From Capsulimonas sp. (GTDB taxonomy: Bacteria > Armatimonadota > Armatimonadia > Armatimonadales > Capsulimonadaceae): DNA of 5,291 nucleotides. The position numbers were made by a program, and so were the translations under genes. Numbering within the stretch: position 1 is the stretch's first letter; every line of letters starts with the position of its first letter. The notes beneath the pieces were generated by a model, which saw only the letters and a program-made list of their open reading frames with translations, had not been told where the DNA came from and did no database searches. Positions 1 to 5,291 of the stretch are shown in pieces. Location of the stretch: assembly GCA_025963815.1 (NCBI GenBank), contig JAOQAA010000075.1, positions 1-5,291 on the forward strand. Reading direction: 5' to 3'.

Positions 1-1100
1 TCGAAACCGGGTTCTACAGCGCGGGCGAGTTCCTGCCGACCGAACGCGCGCTGGCCGAGGATCTGCGCGTGCATCGACGCGTGGTGCGCGCGGCGATCGA
101 CGAACTGGTGCGCGAAGGGATGATCTCACAGAAGCCCCACTGCCGCCCCGTTGTTGGACAGCCTGCGGACACCGCCCAGGCCGTCGGTGTCGCCTCTACC
201 CGGGACTCCTCGGCTCTGCCCGCCACCAACCTGATCGCCCTTATTCTCTGGCACGACGGCGGCCGTTTGGAGCGGGCAAGCTCGCCGCAAGCGCGGATCT
301 TCTGGAGCGTCAACGATGAACTGGCCGGAGCCGGCTATCACGCCGTGTTTTTGGACATGAGCCAGCGGCCCGAGAGCGAAGATATGGCGGCGCGCGAGGC
401 GGCGCTCCTCAATTACGCGCTGGATCAGGGGTTCGGCGGCGTCATTTTCTATCCCTACGCCTATCGGGTCAACCGGGATCTCGTGAAACAGGTCAGCCGG
501 CGTATTCCGCTCGTGCTGCTCGACCGCACGGTCAATGGTGTGGACGCCAGCTTTGTCGGCGTCGATAATTACCAGTCGATGTTCGAAATCACCGAGCATT
601 TGCTGCGTCAAGGGCATCGCCGCATCGCGTACATCACGGAAAACGATCCGATCCTTCCCGTGCAGGACCGCCTGCGGGGATATATCGCCGCCGTGCGCGC
701 CGCCAGCGCGCCCGAGATGGTCGTCACAACCCCTTCGGACAACAACCCCGAGGAATCCTGGCCGGTCGTCGATGCGATATTTCGTTTGCCCGTGGGGGAA
801 CGCCCCACGGCGGCGGTCTGTCTCAACGATTATACAGCCGTTCATCTCACCACGCATCTGAAAAAACTGGGGCTTATGGTCCCAGCCGATGTCGCGGTCA
901 CGGGCTTCGACAATGTCATCCAGGCTCTCCCCGGAGGTCTAGGACTCACGACCATGGCGCAGCCCTTCGAGGATATCGGCCAGAGCGCGGCGCAGATCCT
1001 GATCCGACGTCTGAAAAATCCACTTGCCCCCACCGAGTTTATCGAATTACGCGCCCAGTTGATGCCCCGCGCCAGCACCCCCGATCTTGAACTCCCATAA
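1..1100 (+). CDS. GntR/LacI hybrid transcriptional regulator A (5' end cut by window edge)
   Basis: This is a DNA-binding regulator with an N-terminal GntR winged helix-turn-helix and a C-terminal LacI / periplasmic-binding-protein-like sensor, the architecture known from AraR of Bacillus subtilis. The reading frame is already open at base 3, and 365 residues are visible before the TAA at 1098-1100. The first residues ([20 protein letters not shown]) are the classic GntR helix-turn-helix core, followed by [19 protein letters not shown] linker of about 30 residues leads to the sensor, which shows [39 protein letters not shown] and VAVTGFDN, all LacI-type strand and loop signatures. By alignment with regulator B about 34 N-terminal residues are missing. 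GTG at 69 lies inside the helix-turn-helix and is not the real start. The gene points towards the pseudopilin unit, whose promoter begins 87 bp downstream. The ligand is unknown; a carbohydrate is likely from the family. Confidence 0.93.
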   Translation, partial: ETGFYSAGEFLPTERALAEDLRVHRRVVRAAIDELVREGMISQKPHCRPVVGQPADTAQAVGVASTRDSSALPATNLIALILWHDGGRLERASSPQARIFWSVNDELAGAGYHAVFLDMSQRPESEDMAAREAALLNYALDQGFGGVIFYPYAYRVNRDLVKQVSRRIPLVLLDRTVNGVDASFVGVDNYQSMFEITEHLLRQGHRRIAYITENDPILPVQDRLRGYIAAVRAASAPEMVVTTPSDNNPEESWPVVDAIFRLPVGERPTAAVCLNDYTAVHLTTHLKKLGLMVPADVAVTGFDNVIQALPGGLGLTTMAQPFEDIGQSAAQILIRRLKNPLAPTEFIELRAQLMPRASTPDLELP

Positions 1101-1186
1101 GATCCCCGCGCCCCACATCAGCGGCTCAGCTTCCCGGGGCATTGAATAAATTCTCAGATATTTTTCAACTTGGCTCCAAAAACTAC

Positions 1187-1215
1187 TTGACACTGGTACC
1201 AATACGTGTTAAACT
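1187..1215 (+). promoter_or_regulatory. Probable sigma70-type promoter of the pseudopilin unit
   Basis: A perfect -35 hexamer TTGACA (1187-1192) is followed by a 17-bp spacer and the -10 hexamer TAAACT (1210-1215, 4 of 6 consensus bases). Transcription would start near 1222, leaving a leader of about 88 nt before the ATG at 1310. It is the only good promoter seen between regulator A and pseudopilin 1. The spacer contains a palindrome that could be an operator. Confidence 0.7.
1192..1203. promoter_or_regulatory. Candidate operator, TGGTACCA palindrome between -35 and -10
   Basis: The bases ACTGGTACCAAT contain a perfect 8-bp palindrome TGGTACCA (1194-1201). The outer A/T pair also matches and one intermediate pair (1193/1202) does not. 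GntR-family sites often use TGGT/ACCA half-sites (FadR: TGGTnnnACCA) and AraR uses TTGTAC/GTACAA. A repressor bound here would sit between the two promoter hexamers and block RNA polymerase. That either regulator in this window binds it is inference. No second copy of the full 8-mer was found in the window. Confidence 0.5.
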
Positions 1216-1233
1216 ATGCCCATGGATCCAATC

Positions 1234-1282
1234 TTCACACAGCGGGTCCAAAGACAATGATCGTGTTCTATTCGCGTGTGGA
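1234..1282 (+). other. Stem-loop in the leader of pseudopilin 1
   Basis: Bases 1234-1244 can pair with 1273-1282: CACAC (1236-1240) and GCG (1242-1244) match CGCGTGTG (1273-1280), with A1241 bulged. A T-A pair and a G-T wobble extend the base, giving about 10 pairs around a 28-nt loop. It lies between the predicted transcription start and the ribosome binding site at 1293. It could stabilise the message or affect translation, but a long loop of this kind can also arise by chance. Confidence 0.3.
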
Positions 1283-1287
1283 GTTAT

Positions 1288-1314
1288 TTATCGAAAGGTT
1301 ATATTCACAATGAA
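1288..1314 (+). repeat. Conserved pseudopilin leader copy 1 (ribosome binding site and start)
   Basis: These 27 bases match 2499-2525 at 25 positions; the two differences are T/C changes at 1300 and 1304. The element holds the GAAAGG ribosome binding site (1293-1298), an 11-nt spacer ending in TCACA, and the ATG. Conservation of a noncoding stretch immediately before both pseudopilin genes fixes the translation start at 1310 and suggests a shared translation-initiation module. Confidence 0.8.
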
Positions 1315-2125
1315 GAAGAATTCCGACAGTTCGGGTTTTACTTTGATCGAATTACTAGTTGTTATCGCTATCATTGCGATTCTAGCCGCCATTCTCTTCC
1401 CTGTCTTCGCATCCGCCCGCTCCAAAGCGAGAGAAATCGCGACGATCTCGAACCTCAAGCAGTTGGGCCTGGCGACGGCGCAGTACCAGCAGGATTATGA
1501 AGGAGCCAGCGTCCCGTTTCAGCAATGGACTGGTCCCTCGTTCTGGGGATGGGGTGTCCTGCTGCAGCCTTATATGAAATCGACCAGCGTTTGTTTCGAC
1601 GCGCAGCGGACAGTCCCGTATGTCCAGATTGACCCAGGCGGCCAGTGGGCCTGGAGCACAACCGTGTCCGCCAATCGCTGGGGATACACCTCGGACGCCA
1701 ACGGCTCCGGCGGAACGCTTTACCCGGACCAACTCGTGAGCCCATCCACCCGTGCGGCGTTCTTAACCAACGGCGATCCCACGAACCAAACGATGGCCGG
1801 CCACCTCTATGATCTGCATTGGGTCGACGGCGGGCGATCATCCTGCCCGGATGTCAACGATTACAAAAACCCCGGCAACTGGGACTACAACCACCTCTAT
1901 CAGGGAACCAAGGACTACCACCGCGGTTACCTGCCCGTGCTCTATGCGGACGCTCACGCCAAGGCCGTCAACATCACCCAGTACATCGGCGGCGATGTGT
2001 CCTACGGCGCCTGCGAGGCCAAGTATATCTCCCCCGCCGTAAATGCCCCGAACGGCGCTGGTACGCAGGCGTCGAAGCTCCAGGAGTTCTGGGGACGCTG
2101 GTGGACATATCCGCGCGACATCTAG
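1310..2125 (+). CDS. DUF1559-type pseudopilin-like secreted protein 1
   Basis: A 271-aa protein with a type IV pilin/type II secretion N-terminus. The short basic leader MKKNSDSSG is followed by [20 protein letters not shown], so prepilin peptidase would cut between G9 and F10, with the conserved Glu at mature +5 (E14). Residues 10-32 form the hydrophobic assembly/membrane helix. The downstream [13 protein letters not shown] segment and the C-terminal H204-X9-D214-A215-H216 place it in the DUF1559 (SBP_bac_10, H-X9-DG) family, here with DA instead of the usual DG. The globular part is rich in Trp, Tyr, Gly and Asn and has Cys at 95, 179 and 235. The protein is probably held in the membrane or assembled by pseudopilus machinery; the family's biochemical role is not established. 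The frame is open back to a TTG at 1142, but that start would bury the signal and lie upstream of the promoter. The 1310 ATG has the conserved GAAAGG site. First gene of the unit. Confidence 0.88.
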   Translation: MKKNSDSSGFTLIELLVVIAIIAILAAILFPVFASARSKAREIATISNLKQLGLATAQYQQDYEGASVPFQQWTGPSFWGWGVLLQPYMKSTSVCFDAQRTVPYVQIDPGGQWAWSTTVSANRWGYTSDANGSGGTLYPDQLVSPSTRAAFLTNGDPTNQTMAGHLYDLHWVDGGRSSCPDVNDYKNPGNWDYNHLYQGTKDYHRGYLPVLYADAHAKAVNITQYIGGDVSYGACEAKYISPAVNAPNGAGTQASKLQEFWGRWWTYPRDI

Positions 2126-2138
2126 GATTTTAAATATT

Positions 2139-2164
2139 ACGGCGCCAGGAAGATGCGGCGCCGT
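2139..2164 (+). other. Intercistronic hairpin after pseudopilin 1
   Basis: ACGGCGCC (2139-2146) pairs perfectly with GGCGCCGT (2157-2164) around a 10-nt loop, starting 13 bases after the stop codon. No T-run follows, so it is not a standard intrinsic terminator. It may protect the 3' end of the pseudopilin 1 message or partly attenuate readthrough, which would set unequal expression of the abundant pilin-like protein and the genes after it. Confidence 0.5.
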
Positions 2165-2172
2165 TCCAGAGC

Positions 2173-2179
2173 GAGAGGA
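2173..2179 (+). promoter_or_regulatory. Ribosome binding site deciding a TTG start
   Basis: GAGAGGA lies 10 nt before the TTG at 2190. It supports this non-ATG start over the in-frame ATG at 2214, which has no comparable purine-rich site in front of it. Confidence 0.6.
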
Positions 2180-2189
2180 CCCGATAAAT

Positions 2190-2426
2190 TTGAAGACAAA
2201 AATCTCTTCCAAAATGCTTATGGGCATCGGCAGCTTGGGGGTCGTACTGGTGGTGGGCCTCATCATCTATTACGTCAAGGGGAGCGATCCCGCCGCGCAG
2301 CCTCCAATTCCTTATGTGAAGATCGACTACGCAAAACACTTGCAGGAGCAGGGAGCGACGCAAAACCGGTCGGCTGCCTCCGGGAATATGGCCCCCGGGA
2401 CCGTTGTCGGCGAAACCAAACCTTGA
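2190..2426 (+). CDS. Small single-pass membrane protein of unknown function (78 aa)
   Basis: I do not recognise this protein. From the TTG at 2190 it has a short basic N-terminus (MKTKISSK), a hydrophobic segment at about residues 11-28 ([18 protein letters not shown]), then a polar tail with a proline stretch (PAAQPPIP), the sequence [13 protein letters not shown] and a Gly/Ser/Asn-rich end. By the positive-inside rule the tail would face the periplasm or cell surface, with the N-terminus in the cytoplasm. There is no lipobox Cys and no prepilin cleavage motif. The gene sits 64 bp after pseudopilin 1 and 94 bp before pseudopilin 2, in the same direction and without its own clear promoter, so it is probably co-transcribed. 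A role as an anchor or accessory of the pseudopilins is inference from position. The frame is open further upstream to 2043, but that part overlaps pseudopilin 1 and reads as a shadow. Confidence 0.7.
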   Translation: MKTKISSKMLMGIGSLGVVLVVGLIIYYVKGSDPAAQPPIPYVKIDYAKHLQEQGATQNRSAASGNMAPGTVVGETKP

Positions 2427-2498
2427 TAAAACCCAAATGAGTTTGCGATTCCTACGGGATACCCGAGTGCCCACTTTATCTATTGACTCGCACAATTA

Positions 2499-2525
2499 TT
2501 ATCGAAAGGTCATACTCACAATGAA
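2499..2525 (+). repeat. Conserved pseudopilin leader copy 2 (ribosome binding site and start)
   Basis: Second copy of the 27-base element, with 25 of 27 bases identical to 1288-1314. It contains GAAAGG (2504-2509), an 11-nt spacer and the ATG at 2521. Upstream similarity stops almost at once, so the promoter/operator region of copy 1 is not duplicated here. A TTGACT at 2483-2488 has no matching -10 at the usual distance. Confidence 0.8.
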
Positions 2526-3363
2526 TAAGAACTCCAAAACATCAGGCTTTACTTTAATTGAGCTCCTCGTCGTCATCGCCATCATCGCGATTCTTGCAGC
2601 CATTCTCTTCCCCGTCTTCGCCAAGGCGCGCGAAAAGGCGCGCCAGATTTCCTGCGCCTCCAATGAGCGGCAATTGGGGCTGGGGATCATGCAGTATGTG
2701 CAGGACAACGACGAAACTTTCCCCGCTGGCAACCAGGGCCATTCGGGCGCGGGGTGGGCCACAAACATCTTTCCATACACCAAAAGCGCCGGGCTTTATC
2801 ATTGCCCGGATGACGCCAACAGCCGCGGTGTCGAAAGCTACGGGATCAACCAGAATCTCACAGGCGGTGGAACCGGCTTCCGACAGGCCTCGATGAGCCT
2901 GGGCGGCCTGAACGCTCCGGCGAGCACCATTCTTCTCGCCGAGACGACCCAGTACGCCAACACTGTCACTGTTCCCGGAAGCGTGGTGGATGAATGGGAC
3001 AGCGTCGCCATCAATGGCCTGTCGTGGAACGGCAATAATCCGGGTACGCCGGGAGCCGCCGTGCAAAACATCGAATCTCCGTTAAATACAAATTTGGCGT
3101 ATGGGTTCGCGGGGGGACAGACGGGCGGAGGCCAGCTCGGACGTCATACCGACGCGGCGAACTGGCTTCTCGCGGACGGCCATGTCAAGTACATCCGACC
3201 GGTTCGCGTCTCCATCGGTTACAACGCGCTCCAATCCACTGACGATCAAACGACCGTGGCGGGCACAGGCAATGTCAAAACAGGCACGGCGGCCGGCACT
3301 GGATTTTCCAACAACAGCGCCATCACCGGCGGTAAATTTGACATCACCTACAGCGCTCTCTAG
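2521..3363 (+). CDS. DUF1559-type pseudopilin-like secreted protein 2
   Basis: A 280-aa protein of the same family as pseudopilin 1. The leader MNKNSKTSG precedes FTLIELL with Glu at mature +5 (E14), and the hydrophobic helix spans about residues 10-32. [21 protein letters not shown] follows, the most typical form of the family's post-helix segment. [11 protein letters not shown] and LYHCPDD (C95) are further family-like motifs, and the C-terminal part has a complete H209-X9-D219-G220-H221. The last 50 residues are Gly/Thr/Ser/Asn-rich and end in FDITYSAL. Residues 9-34 are identical to those of pseudopilin 1, but the globular parts have diverged strongly. The ATG at 2521 is chosen because of the conserved GAAAGG leader; an upstream in-frame ATG at 2404 overlaps the preceding gene. 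A strong terminator follows 36 bp after the stop, making this the last gene of the unit. Substrate or partner unknown. Confidence 0.92.
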   Translation: MNKNSKTSGFTLIELLVVIAIIAILAAILFPVFAKAREKARQISCASNERQLGLGIMQYVQDNDETFPAGNQGHSGAGWATNIFPYTKSAGLYHCPDDANSRGVESYGINQNLTGGGTGFRQASMSLGGLNAPASTILLAETTQYANTVTVPGSVVDEWDSVAINGLSWNGNNPGTPGAAVQNIESPLNTNLAYGFAGGQTGGGQLGRHTDAANWLLADGHVKYIRPVRVSIGYNALQSTDDQTTVAGTGNVKTGTAAGTGFSNNSAITGGKFDITYSAL

Positions 3364-3399
3364 AGTCAGACTCAAAGCTTCTGAAGGTATCCTCCTCAC

Positions 3400-3438
3400 G
3401 ACTGCGCCGCGCCGAAAGGCGATGGCGCAGTCTTTTTT
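3400..3438 (+). terminator. Strong intrinsic terminator of the pseudopilin unit
   Basis: GACTGCGCC (3400-3408) pairs with GGCGCAGTC (3424-3432). Inside it a second short stem, CGCC/GGCG (3410-3413 with 3418-3421), is closed by a GAAA tetraloop. Six T residues follow at once (3433-3438). A further inverted repeat (3393-3402 with 3446-3455) surrounds it. Confidence 0.9.
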
Positions 3439-3614
3439 GCGCGCCGTCGTGAGGAAAATTCTGGAGCGGTGTTCGTGCAGTTTGGGTATGACACAATCGC
3501 GCGTCCATTTCGAAAAACTCGGATCGCTCTGGAGCAAAACAGAAATATCACGAGCAGTCATTGTCAGCGCCGTACTTCATAAATCCCTCTCAATTTGCCC
3601 TGGCGGCGGGATCG

Positions 3615-3643
3615 TTATCACAATCGCCGTTTGGTGGTACAAT
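3615..3643 (+). promoter_or_regulatory. Possible promoter of regulator B
   Basis: TTATCA (3615-3620, 4 of 6) and TACAAT (3638-3643, 5 of 6) are separated by 17 bp. The -10 overlaps TGGTAC (3635-3640), one half of the palindrome seen in the pseudopilin promoter, which could allow autoregulation. Transcription would start near 3650. Confidence 0.45.
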
Positions 3644-3649
3644 AAGGGA
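3644..3649 (+). promoter_or_regulatory. Candidate ribosome binding site for the 3656 start of regulator B
   Basis: AAGGGA lies 6 nt before the ATG at 3656 and is the only purine-rich site near any candidate start. If the promoter at 3615-3643 is right, the transcript begins at about 3650 and would lack this site, so one of the two calls is probably wrong. Confidence 0.4.
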
Positions 3650-3655
3650 ACTGCG

Positions 3656-4921
3656 ATGGCGCCAAGCCCTGGATTTATCGATCATGGCGCTCCGATTTTT
3701 TGTATGCCTATGACTACCAAAACGCCAGACACCACGACATCCCCCGAGACTTCGTCCCCAATACGGGCGTCGCGCCGCGTCACCAGTATTCTTAGAGAAC
3801 GCATTCAGTCCGGATTTTATGGAGTGGGCGACTGGCTGCCGACCGAGCGTGTCCTGGCGGAAGATATGCACGTGCAGCGGCGCGTGGTGCGTACGGCGAT
3901 CGATGAGCTGGTGCGCGAGGGCCTGATTTCCCGCCAGCCGAACTGCCGCCCGGTCGTCGCGGAAGCTCCCGCCGCAGGGTCGGCGACGGGCGGCGACGAC
4001 GCGAAGGGATCGGCCTCCGGGATTGCGTCCTCCCAGTTCGTGGCCTTGATCATGTGGCACGGCGGCGGCCCGATGGAGCGCGCTGGCACCGCGCAGCAGC
4101 GGATTTTCTGGGGCATCAATCAGGCGCTCGGTCAGGCCGGATATCACGCCGTGTTCCTGGACCTGGGCGGCGCGATTGGGACCGAAGCGGAAAACGCGGA
4201 GCGGGAAGCCGCTCATTTACGCTACGCCATGGAGCACGGCTTCGGCGGCGTCATCTTCTATCCTTACGCCTATCGGAGCAACCGCGAGCTGATCTACGAA
4301 GCGAGCCAGCGTCTGCCTCTGGTCATGCTCGACCGGACGATCAACGGCGTCGCGACGGATTTCGTCGGCGTGGACAATCATCAGGCGACCTACGACGCCA
4401 CCATGCATCTCTTCCAGCAGGGACATCGACGCATCGCCTACGTGACGAAGATCGAGCCGATCCATCCCGTTCAGGAGCGCATCCAGGGGTATATCGACGC
4501 CGTTCGCGCCGCGGGCATCAGCGAGATTATCCTTCCTCTCCCTTCCACCAGTAAGGAAGCAGCGAACGATTGGCAGGTTGTGAGCACCATGTTCGGACTG
4601 CCCAAAGACCAACGGCCGACCGCCGTCGTCTGCGTCAACGACTACGCCGCCGGCAGCCTCGCGGGCTACCTGCTCGACAGCGGCCTCGCCATTCCGGAAG
4701 ACGTCGCGCTGACCGGCTTCGACGACATCGTCCAGCTTCTGCCCAACGGCGCCGGCCTTACCACTATGGCCCAGCCGTACGAAGAGATCGGCAAAAGCGC
4801 CGTCGAACTCCTCCTGCGCCGCCTCAAAGACCGCACCGCCGCCCCCGCCACCATCGAACTGCCCGCCGAACTCATCATCCGCGCCAGTAGTGTGACGGAG
4901 GAATGCATGAAATCGGCATAG
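3656..4921 (+). CDS. GntR/LacI hybrid transcriptional regulator B
   Basis: A complete regulator of 421 aa from the ATG at 3656. Residues about 36-101 form the GntR winged helix-turn-helix (IRASRRVTSILRERIQSG, then LPTERVLAED and [18 protein letters not shown]). An Ala/Gly/Ser/Asp-rich linker covers about 102-126. The LacI-type sensor covers about 127-413 with [48 protein letters not shown] and [13 protein letters not shown]. It aligns with regulator A along its length, with long identical stretches in both domains, so the two arose by duplication. Start choice is uncertain: 3656 has a ribosome binding site, but the first 16 residues look unlike the family. ATG 3704 (405 aa) or 3710 (403 aa) would give a more usual N-terminus without a visible site. 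The open frame back to 3101 crosses the pseudopilin 2 terminator and is not part of the gene. It probably works as a dimeric, ligand-released repressor; ligand and targets are unknown. Confidence 0.92.
   Translation: MAPSPGFIDHGAPIFCMPMTTKTPDTTTSPETSSPIRASRRVTSILRERIQSGFYGVGDWLPTERVLAEDMHVQRRVVRTAIDELVREGLISRQPNCRPVVAEAPAAGSATGGDDAKGSASGIASSQFVALIMWHGGGPMERAGTAQQRIFWGINQALGQAGYHAVFLDLGGAIGTEAENAEREAAHLRYAMEHGFGGVIFYPYAYRSNRELIYEASQRLPLVMLDRTINGVATDFVGVDNHQATYDATMHLFQQGHRRIAYVTKIEPIHPVQERIQGYIDAVRAAGISEIILPLPSTSKEAANDWQVVSTMFGLPKDQRPTAVVCVNDYAAGSLAGYLLDSGLAIPEDVALTGFDDIVQLLPNGAGLTTMAQPYEEIGKSAVELLLRRLKDRTAAPATIELPAELIIRASSVTEECMKSA
3659..3690 (+). other. Short inverted repeat near the start of regulator B
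   Basis: GCGCCA (3659-3664) can pair with TGGCGC (3685-3690) across a 20-nt loop. It lies between the candidate starts 3656 and 3704, so it would be leader RNA if the later start is used. The stem is only six pairs and may be chance in GC-rich DNA. Confidence 0.2.
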
Positions 4922-4938
4922 GGCGCCGGCGCCCTATG
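4917..4938. terminator. Perfect 22-bp palindrome at the convergent junction, possible bidirectional terminator
   Basis: CATAGGGCGCC (4917-4927) is followed directly by its exact reverse complement (4928-4938). In RNA it would give a 9-bp stem with a CCGG loop on either strand. It includes the TAG of regulator B (4919-4921) and lies just before the end of the minus-strand ORF (4954). Only three T residues follow on the plus strand, so terminator strength is uncertain. A protein-binding palindrome is the alternative. Confidence 0.55.
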
Positions 4939-4953
4939 TTTGCAGCAAGTGAA

Positions 4954-5136
4954 CTAGACGCGCCGCCCCGCTTCTATCAATTGTTTGATTGTTATGTCTG
5001 GACCAAGTATCGACTTTTGGGAATCGAGCATCTTCTTAACGGCTTCTTTAGTTGTCAACACCCCTCCGACGATGACTGGAACTCCTGAATTTGGTAATTC
5101 TTTTTTGCCGTCAGATGTTTCCTCATCCATATCCAT
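4954..5136 (-). CDS. Small convergent ORF of unknown function (60 aa), AT-rich
   Basis: I do not recognise this protein. From the ATG at 5136 it reads MDMDEETSDGKKELPNSGVP, then VIVGGVLTTKEAVKKMLDSQ and KSILGPDITIKQLIEAGRRV: an acidic start, a short hydrophobic strand, and two stretches likely to be amphipathic helices. AGAGGTGA (5146-5139) lies directly before the start; the second ATG at 5130 is about as well spaced. The frame is open to a TTG at 5241, which would add 35 residues, but no good site precedes it. The opposite-strand reading of the same DNA is Ser/Thr/Pro-rich and looks like antisense. Codon use is AT-rich (three ATA, a TTA, many A-ending codons), unlike the genes to the left, which suggests a different origin. 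The basic IKQLIEAGRR end resembles the tails of some small antitoxin-like proteins, but that is only an impression and no toxin partner is visible. Confidence 0.45.
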   Translation of the reverse strand: MDMDEETSDGKKELPNSGVPVIVGGVLTTKEAVKKMLDSQKSILGPDITIKQLIEAGRRV

Positions 5137-5138
5137 AC

Positions 5139-5146
5139 TCACCTCT
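5139..5146 (-). promoter_or_regulatory. Ribosome binding site of the minus-strand small ORF
   Basis: On the minus strand AGAGGTGA precedes the ATG at 5136, with GAGG 5 nt from the start. It is the main argument that the ORF is translated and that translation starts at 5136 or 5130 rather than at the TTG at 5241. Confidence 0.45.
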
Positions 5147-5291
5147 TTTTCTACTCTCACAGATAATATTACACCATATTCAAATTTTGCGATCCTTGAG
5201 TTCTCTCTAATCCCAGCAATTCCCTCAGTGTCTATTCTCAATCAATTGACCGATATGTAGATATCTGTCTTTCGATTAGAATGGACCTGAG

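Noticed and set aside
126..857. Long minus-strand ORF opposite regulator A
   Set aside because: It is the antisense shadow of a clear regulator coding frame in GC-rich DNA, with no recognisable domain. The similar minus-strand ORFs at 3590-4216 and 4217-4612 are rejected for the same reason.
1104..1140. Possible terminator after regulator A (CCCCG with CGGGG)
   Set aside because: The stem is only five pairs with a loop of about 26 nt, and no T-run follows directly.
1142..1309. Upstream TTG start for pseudopilin 1 (327 aa)
   Set aside because: It starts before the promoter hexamers, would place 56 residues ahead of a prepilin leader that must be short, and ignores the conserved GAAAGG-ATG leader.
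2483..2502. Promoter for pseudopilin 2 (TTGACT with TATTAT)
   Set aside because: The spacing is only 8 bp, and no hexamer resembling -10 lies 16-18 bp from TTGACT. A start here would also leave almost no leader before the ribosome site.
3101..3655. A long in-frame N-terminal extension of regulator B (open to 3101, 606 aa)
   Set aside because: It overlaps the 3' part of pseudopilin 2 out of frame and crosses a strong terminator. The added residues show no domain. The open frame is explained by high GC.
4985..5260. Plus-strand 91-aa ORF
   Set aside because: It is rich in Ser, Thr and Pro without a motif, has no ribosome site, and is opposite a more protein-like minus-strand frame.
1..5291. 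tRNA, rRNA, CRISPR array, insertion sequence or defence genes
   Set aside because: I saw no regularly spaced repeats, transposase motifs, terminal inverted repeats or tRNA-like sequences on either strand.

Overview
The window looks like a piece of a chromosome from an Armatimonadota-type bacterium (Capsulimonas-like), or less likely another lineage rich in DUF1559 pseudopilins such as Planctomycetota, Verrucomicrobiota or Lentisphaerota. The evidence is two secreted proteins whose N-terminal signal continues into an ILFPVFA-x-AR-x-KAR segment and whose C-terminal part carries an H-X9-D(G/A)-H motif, together with two GntR/LacI hybrid regulators. The lineage call is made from memory of protein style, not from a search. 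Most of the window is GC-rich. The last roughly 200 bases fall to about 37-40% GC.

Layout, left to right. (1) Positions 1-1100: the 3' nine-tenths of a GntR-type winged-helix / LacI-type sensor regulator (regulator A), cut by the window edge. (2) Positions 1101-1309: an intergenic region with a good sigma70-like promoter (TTGACA, 17 bp, TAAACT), a TGGTACCA palindrome inside the promoter spacer, and a leader stem-loop. (3) Positions 1310-2125: pseudopilin-like DUF1559 protein 1. (4) Positions 2139-2164: an intercistronic hairpin. (5) Positions 2190-2426: a small single-pass membrane protein of 78 aa with a TTG start. (6) Positions 2521-3363: DUF1559 protein 2, followed by a strong intrinsic terminator at 3400-3438. 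(7) Positions 3439-3655: noncoding, with nothing recognised except a probable promoter at its end. (8) Positions 3656-4921: a complete regulator B, a clear paralogue of regulator A. (9) Positions 4917-4938: a perfect 22-bp palindrome at the end of regulator B. (10) Positions 4954-5136, minus strand: a small convergent AT-rich ORF of unknown function. Positions 5137-5291 hold no feature I can support beyond the ribosome binding site of that ORF.

How it may work together (inference). The two pseudopilins and the small membrane protein form one co-oriented unit between a promoter and a terminator. They would be exported or anchored by type II secretion / type IV pilus-like machinery encoded elsewhere. 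The promoter carries a palindrome of the size and place expected for a GntR/LacI repressor, so regulator A, regulator B or both may switch the unit in response to a small ligand, probably a sugar. I found no established defence, CRISPR, transposon or RNA-gene system here. The most distinctive content is the regulator-paralogue/pseudopilin arrangement and its regulatory DNA.
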